DNA of 10,405 nt from Woeseia sp. (GTDB lineage Bacteria; Pseudomonadota; Gammaproteobacteria; Steroidobacterales; Woeseiaceae): positions 1-10,405 of the forward strand of contig QIHS01000323.1 of assembly GCA_003229095.1 (NCBI GenBank), written 5' to 3'. This document shows, piece by piece, positions 7,134 through 10,405 of the stretch; the first letter of the stretch is position 1, and each line of letters opens with the position of its first letter. Position numbers and translations under genes: made by a program. The notes under the pieces are model-generated. The model was not told the DNA's origin, searched no databases, and saw nothing but the letters and a program-made list of their open reading frames with translations.

Positions 7134-7146
7134 TGTCATAATGACA
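7134..7146. promoter_or_regulatory. Inverted repeat TGTCAT-A-ATGACA overlapping a -10-like CATAAT
   Basis: Two perfect six-base arms flank a single central A, 23 bases before the aminotransferase start codon. CATAAT (7137-7142) within it looks like a -10 hexamer, although no good -35 sits upstream. Binding of a dimeric repressor here would block transcription of the aminotransferase. The regulator is not identified. Confidence 0.4.
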
Positions 7147-7169
7147 AAAACACAAAGACGACCAAACCC

Positions 7170-8294
7170 ATGCTGCCAGACTTCCGCCTCGAAACTTACT
7201 TTTCCCGCTGGGAATTCAAAGCACGGTTTCACCTGTGCGCGTCCGATATGGAAAGCATGTCTGTGTCCGATTTGCTTAAGCTGGATCAAGATGGTGATCA
7301 CGGCTCGCTGGAAGCACTGCACCTGGGCTACACAGAAACGTTTGGCGCGCCAAATCTTCGCGCTGCTATTGCAGCGACCTACGACAATATTGATCATGCA
7401 GATGTACTAACCTTCGCCGGGGCCGAAGAAGGTATTTTCGCTGCAATGCAGGCTCTGCTTACTGCCGATGATCATGTGGTCGTCATCACGCCAAACTATC
7501 AGGCCGCTGAAACCGTTCCTGGTGCGATCTGCGCCGTCTCGGGCATTGCGCTTGAGGAAGATAACCAGTGGGCCCTTGATATCGAAAAAGTCAGAGATGC
7601 ACTGCGCGCCAACACTAAATTGATTTCTATTAATTTCCCGCACAATCCGACGGGAAAAATTATCAGCCAAGAGACACTGAATGAACTCGTGTCACTCGTT
7701 CGTGAACGGGGCATATATTTGTTTTCCGACGAGGTTTATCGATTGCTGGAACGTGACGAGACCGCACGCCTGCCACAGGTCTGCGACCTGTACGAGCGCG
7801 GACTGTCGCTGAATGTGATGTCCAAAGCCTATGGACTGCCAGGACTTCGAATCGGCTGGATTGCAACTCAGGATCGCGACGTTTTGAATCGCATGGAGCG
7901 TGTAAAACACTATTTATCGATCTGCAACTCTGCCCCGAGCGAAGTGCTCGCGCAGATCGCTTTGCAATCTGCAGATGCGATATTGGATCGCAATCGGAAA
8001 ATTATTCTGGAAAACCTGGCACTGATGAACAATTTTTTCGCCGAATTCCCGAACCTGTTCGAATGGTCTGTTCCTGATGGCGGCTGCATCGGTTATCCAC
8101 GCTACCTGGGAGAAGATGGCGTGGAGCAATTTTGCCAGACACTGGTCGAAGAAGCCGGCGTTCTTTTGTTGCCGGCAAGTGTCTATCGCTCCGATCTCAC
8201 ACCTACACCGCAAGATCGTTTTAGAATAGGCTATGGACGGTCAAATACTGCGGAAGGCCTCGCGGCACTAAAACAGTTCATCGTTGAGCGTTGA
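7170..8294 (+). CDS. PLP-dependent class I/II aminotransferase, substrate unknown
   Basis: A complete 374-residue fold-type I enzyme. Visible PLP and substrate elements in order: GYTETFGAPNLRAAIA (53-68), AGAEEGIFAAMQAL (83-96), TPNYQA (107-112), NFPHNPTGKI (155-164) with N159, SDEVY (186-190) with D187 and Y190 contacting the pyridine ring, MSKAYGLPGLRIGW (217-230) with K219 as the Schiff-base lysine and R227 nearby, and R352 in FRIGYGR as the probable carboxylate-binding arginine. All expected catalytic residues are present. The N-terminus (LPDFRLETYFSRWEF, then CASDMESMSVSDLL) is like a distinct class I/II subgroup that is not the AspC or PatB type; it distantly recalls VioD-like capreomycidine synthases, but I cannot assign that reaction. 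Being divergent from a cystine importer makes a sulfur amino-acid substrate imaginable, purely by context. The ribosome site is weak. Confidence 0.87.
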   Translation: MLPDFRLETYFSRWEFKARFHLCASDMESMSVSDLLKLDQDGDHGSLEALHLGYTETFGAPNLRAAIAATYDNIDHADVLTFAGAEEGIFAAMQALLTADDHVVVITPNYQAAETVPGAICAVSGIALEEDNQWALDIEKVRDALRANTKLISINFPHNPTGKIISQETLNELVSLVRERGIYLFSDEVYRLLERDETARLPQVCDLYERGLSLNVMSKAYGLPGLRIGWIATQDRDVLNRMERVKHYLSICNSAPSEVLAQIALQSADAILDRNRKIILENLALMNNFFAEFPNLFEWSVPDGGCIGYPRYLGEDGVEQFCQTLVEEAGVLLLPASVYRSDLTPTPQDRFRIGYGRSNTAEGLAALKQFIVER

Positions 8295-8300
8295 TGTTAG

Positions 8301-8328
8301 TTTCATGACCCCACCGGTCGGATACTAT
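8301..8328 (+). promoter_or_regulatory. Weak sigma-70-like promoter candidate for hpt
   Basis: TTTCAT (8301-8306) and TACTAT (8323-8328) are separated by 16 bases, and the latter is close to a -10 consensus. They lie in the 62-base gap between the aminotransferase stop and the hpt start. GACC/GGTC (8307-8310 and 8316-8319) forms a small dyad in the spacer. Read-through from the aminotransferase could also serve hpt. Confidence 0.3.
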
Positions 8329-8356
8329 TCAAAATCAAGCAGGTACATATCCACTC

Positions 8357-8884
8357 ATGCAAAATCCTAAAGTACTAATCAGCGAATCGGATATCAGCAC
8401 ACGGGTCGATGAACTTGCCGCGCAAATCTCTAAGGACTACGCGAACAAAGGCGAACTTGTTCTCATCGGTGTTTTGAAGGGCTCGTTTATTTTCCTCGCA
8501 GACCTTTCCCGACGCCTCAGCATTCCGCGGCATATCGAATTCATAGCCGTATCGAGCTATGAGCACGGCAGTATCCGCAGCGGCGCAGTGCGTCTCGTCA
8601 TGGATGTACGCCGCAGCATTGAGGGCAAACACGTCCTCGTTGTCGAAGATATCGTGGACACCGGCCATACCCTGCTCTACCTGATCGACATGCTGAAGTC
8701 ACGCAATCCTGCGTCAGTGAAAACCTGCACATTGCTGCACAAGGCGCACAGAACTGAAGTCGATGTTGAAATCGACTACCTGGGATTTAATATTGCTGAC
8801 GAATGGGTTGTTGGTTACGGCCTCGACTACGATGAAAAAGACCGGACGCTGCCATACATCGGCGTGATTGAACCTGAGGAATAG
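8357..8884 (+). CDS. hpt: Hypoxanthine phosphoribosyltransferase
   Basis: This cytosolic purine-salvage enzyme joins hypoxanthine (and often guanine) to PRPP, giving IMP or GMP and pyrophosphate. The 175 residues fit the family. Key blocks: VLKGSFIFLADLSRRL (39-54) with the LKGS pyrophosphate-binding loop, EFIAVSSYEHG (61-71) with the flexible SSY loop, VLVVEDIVDTGHTL (93-106) as the PRPP-binding loop with its paired acidic E97-D98, LLHKAHR (126-132) with the purine-contacting lysine K129, and FNIADEWVVGYGLDYDEKDRTLPYIG (144-169) at the base-binding C-terminus. The SSY loop is a little shorter than in the E. coli protein as I remember it. It starts 62 bases after the aminotransferase gene, with only a weak ribosome site (GCAGG). 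Its stop codon lies in the first unit of a 26-base tandem repeat. Confidence 0.93.
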   Translation: MQNPKVLISESDISTRVDELAAQISKDYANKGELVLIGVLKGSFIFLADLSRRLSIPRHIEFIAVSSYEHGSIRSGAVRLVMDVRRSIEGKHVLVVEDIVDTGHTLLYLIDMLKSRNPASVKTCTLLHKAHRTEVDVEIDYLGFNIADEWVVGYGLDYDEKDRTLPYIGVIEPEE

Positions 8885-8958
8885 CGACGATTAGTCGTAG
8901 ATATTTATATCGACGATTAGTCGTAAACAGTCATAGCGACGGTCAGTCGTCTGCACAT
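8881..8958. repeat. Three tandem 26-nt repeats with hairpin cores between convergent genes
   Basis: Units begin at 8881, 8907 and 8933, exactly 26 bases apart. Each starts with ATAG or ATAT followed by a core: CGACGATTAGTCGT in units 1 and 2 (identical, plus a following A) and CGACGGTCAGTCGT in unit 3. Every core folds as CGAC/GTCG around a five-base loop, with an alternative ACGA/TCGT pairing in units 1 and 2. The hpt stop (TAG, 8882-8884) is inside unit 1, and the minus-strand exporter stop (8943-8945) is inside unit 3. The tails of the units differ. A bidirectional transcription end or mRNA 3' protection is the simplest role, though there are no long T-tracts. Confidence 0.8.
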
Positions 8959-9839
8959 TCCCCGACTTCCAACTCGACGGTCGAGTGACCGATCGAAAAT
9001 TCGTCTCTCAGCGTTTGTTTGACGGTGCGCACAACAGCAGTTGGGTCTTCGGGCAGTTCATCCAAAACAATATGCATCGTCAGGATGGGATATTGCGGCG
9101 TAAGCCCCCAGGCGTGTATATGATGAACATCCGTTATCGCCGGTACGGCAGCGATAATTTTTTTGCGCAACTCATCAAGATCCAGCCAGTCCGGAACGCC
9201 CTCCAGCAATATGTGTGCACTGCGTTTGATCAGGTGCCAGCCACTGCGCAACAACAACGCTGCAACCAGCACTGAAAGTAAGGGGTCAATCGGCATCCAG
9301 CCAGTCTGAATGATGACCAGTGCAGCGATGATCGCCGCCACCGAGCCCAGCAGATCACCAATAACGTGCACCACAGCACCGCGAATATTCAGGTTGTCCT
9401 GATCTGCGCCGTGAAGCACAAAAAAAGCGATGATATTCACGACCAGCCCGGCAGATGCCACCAGCAGCATAGTGCTGGCAATAACGTCGGGTGGGTTGAG
9501 CATGCGCTGGACGGCTTCGAAAAGAATCCATACAACAATCAGCAACAAAGAAAGACCGTTGACAAACGCCGCGATAATCTGAAATCGGTGGTAGCCAAAA
9601 CTCCGTCTAGAATCGGCGGGTCGCGAGCTGACACGAAATGCAAATGCCGCCAGCGCGAGTGCCATTGTATCTGTCAACATGTGGCCGGCATCGGCCAGCA
9701 ACGCCAGCGACCCCGACAAGACACCGCCGATAACTTCGACGACCATGAATGTGGCGGTCAATACCAGGGCGATCTGTACCCGTGTCCTGCTGCCACTATC
9801 GACACCATGACCGTGGTGACTGTCGTGGCTATAACTCAT
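8943..9839 (-). CDS. Cation diffusion facilitator zinc exporter (ZitB/CzcD-like)
   Basis: A 298-residue inner-membrane protein that expels zinc (possibly cadmium or cobalt) from the cytoplasm in exchange for protons. The N-terminus is histidine-rich (SHDSHHGHG, 4-12). Six hydrophobic segments follow. The transport site is clear: H53 and D57 in LLADAGHMLTD (47-57, segment 2) and H158 and D162 in VVHVIGDLLGS (156-166, segment 5), the two HxxxD pairs of the zinc-transporting subgroup. FGYHRFQIIAAFVN (81-94) is also typical. The cytoplasmic C-terminal domain from about 213 carries DVHHIHAW (237-244), H256 and H285, probable zinc-sensing ligands. Its ATG overlaps the stop of the upstream sodium:solute symporter gene as ATGA, and no strong ribosome site is visible, so translational coupling is likely. 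The name ZitB or CzcD would depend on a phylogeny. Confidence 0.93.
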   Translation of the reverse strand: MSYSHDSHHGHGVDSGSRTRVQIALVLTATFMVVEVIGGVLSGSLALLADAGHMLTDTMALALAAFAFRVSSRPADSRRSFGYHRFQIIAAFVNGLSLLLIVVWILFEAVQRMLNPPDVIASTMLLVASAGLVVNIIAFFVLHGADQDNLNIRGAVVHVIGDLLGSVAAIIAALVIIQTGWMPIDPLLSVLVAALLLRSGWHLIKRSAHILLEGVPDWLDLDELRKKIIAAVPAITDVHHIHAWGLTPQYPILTMHIVLDELPEDPTAVVRTVKQTLRDEFSIGHSTVELEVGECADD

Positions 9840-10405
9840 TCTGACATCGCGCGCGGAACGCGAATATTCTCGACCAGTCGTTGCACGTTGTCCGGTGGCG
9901 GCGCCGTAAAGTGGCTAACGGTTAGCGCAACGGCAAAATTCAGCGACATACCAATGACGCCTATTCCTTCTGGCGAGATACCGAACAACCAATTCGCTGC
10001 GATATTTTCGCCCCAGGGAGCGCCGGCCCACTTCAGAAACAATCCCTTGAAGAACTCAATGTAGGCGTAAGTAAACAACAGCCCCGTGATCATGCCGGCA
10101 ATAGCGCCCTGTTTATTCATGCGCTTGTAGAAGATACCCATGAGTATCGCCGGAAACAGTGAGGCAGCCGCTAAGCCAAACGCGAAAGCAACGACTTGTG
10201 CAACCCACCCCGGTGGGTCGAATCCCAGGTAACCGGCAATCATGATTGCAATCGCGGCGGCAATGCGCCCTGCAAGCAATTCCTTTTTCTCGCTGATGCC
10301 CGGCACGAAAATTCCCTTGATGAGGTCGTGCGAAATGGCTGCGGAGATCACCAGCAACAAGCCTGCGGCAGTCGACAGTGCCGCAGCAATGCCGCCCGCG
10401 GCCAC
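9836..10405 (-). CDS. Sodium:solute symporter, C-terminal part (5' end beyond window)
   Basis: The last 190 codons or so of a sodium:solute symporter (SSS family) with no start inside the window; the GTG at the very edge (10405) is internal. Near the start of the visible part, STAAGLLLVISAAISHDLIKG is the conserved segment around the sodium site in acetate-permease-like members. Several membrane spans follow (about 45-60, 68-92, 98-122, 142-165), including GLAAASLFPAILMGIFYKRMNKQGAIAGM. The C-terminal PPPDNVQRLVENIRVPR ending resembles the VC_2705 subgroup, related to ActP acetate transporters. The substrate is unproven, with short carboxylates a reasonable guess. Its TGA shares bases with the ATG of the zinc exporter, so the two are one operon. 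Confidence 0.9.
   Translation of the reverse strand: MAAGGIAAALSTAAGLLLVISAAISHDLIKGIFVPGISEKKELLAGRIAAAIAIMIAGYLGFDPPGWVAQVVAFAFGLAAASLFPAILMGIFYKRMNKQGAIAGMITGLLFTYAYIEFFKGLFLKWAGAPWGENIAANWLFGISPEGIGVIGMSLNFAVALTVSHFTAPPPDNVQRLVENIRVPRAMSE

Noticed and set aside
6970..7155. 62-residue N-terminal extension of the cystine symporter
   Set aside because: The extra residues are hydrophilic and unlike TcyP, which starts at the MSIPV equivalent.
8881..8958. Possible CRISPR array
   Set aside because: Only three units at a 26-base period with about 11 variable bases between cores; spacers would be far too short, and no cas genes are present.
9366..10064. 232-codon plus-strand frame
   Set aside because: It lies antisense across the zinc exporter and symporter genes, both of which show clear family motifs; the translated product is low-complexity and resembles nothing.

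Overview
This window looks like an ordinary stretch of a free-living, probably marine, gammaproteobacterial chromosome. The lineage is inferred from how the proteins read (a TcyP-type symporter, a gammaproteobacterial-style Hpt, a VC_2705-type sodium:solute symporter, a ZitB/CzcD-like zinc exporter). No phage, plasmid, transposase, integrase, CRISPR, rRNA or tRNA signal was seen. Eight complete genes and two edge-truncated genes fill most of the sequence.

Left part (1-1761): a MocR-type regulator (GntR helix-turn-helix fused to an aminotransferase-like domain, minus strand, cut by the left edge) is divergent from an EamA/DMT drug/metabolite exporter. The short region between them carries two near-identical GTGGATCA-containing repeats 24 nt apart plus an inverted third half-site, a good candidate MocR operator. 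The regulator has no ATG, GTG or TTG at its 5' end; the best start is an ATT behind a GAGGAG ribosome-binding site.

Middle (1758-5574): an exported zinc-dependent deacylase of the succinylglutamate desuccinylase/aspartoacylase family (minus) is separated by about 410 non-coding bases, rich in small dyads, from a glycerate 2-kinase (plus). A small secreted two-cysteine protein of unknown function follows.

Right part (5581-10405): a TcyP-like L-cystine:cation symporter (minus) is divergent from a PLP-dependent class I/II aminotransferase (plus). The promoter region between them holds two perfect palindromic elements. Hypoxanthine phosphoribosyltransferase follows on the plus strand. It converges on a minus-strand pair, a sodium:solute symporter (cut by the right edge) overlapping a cation-diffusion-facilitator zinc exporter by ATGA. 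Between hpt and the exporter lie three copies of a 26-nt tandem repeat with a hairpin core; both genes' stop codons lie inside the outer copies.

The genes serve mostly separate housekeeping and transport roles (amino-acid and metabolite export, glycerate entry into glycolysis, cystine uptake, purine salvage, zinc export). I see no convincing new multi-gene system. The items most worth a second look are the MocR start and operator, the tandem hairpin repeat, the exported deacylase, and the symporter/zinc-exporter overlap.
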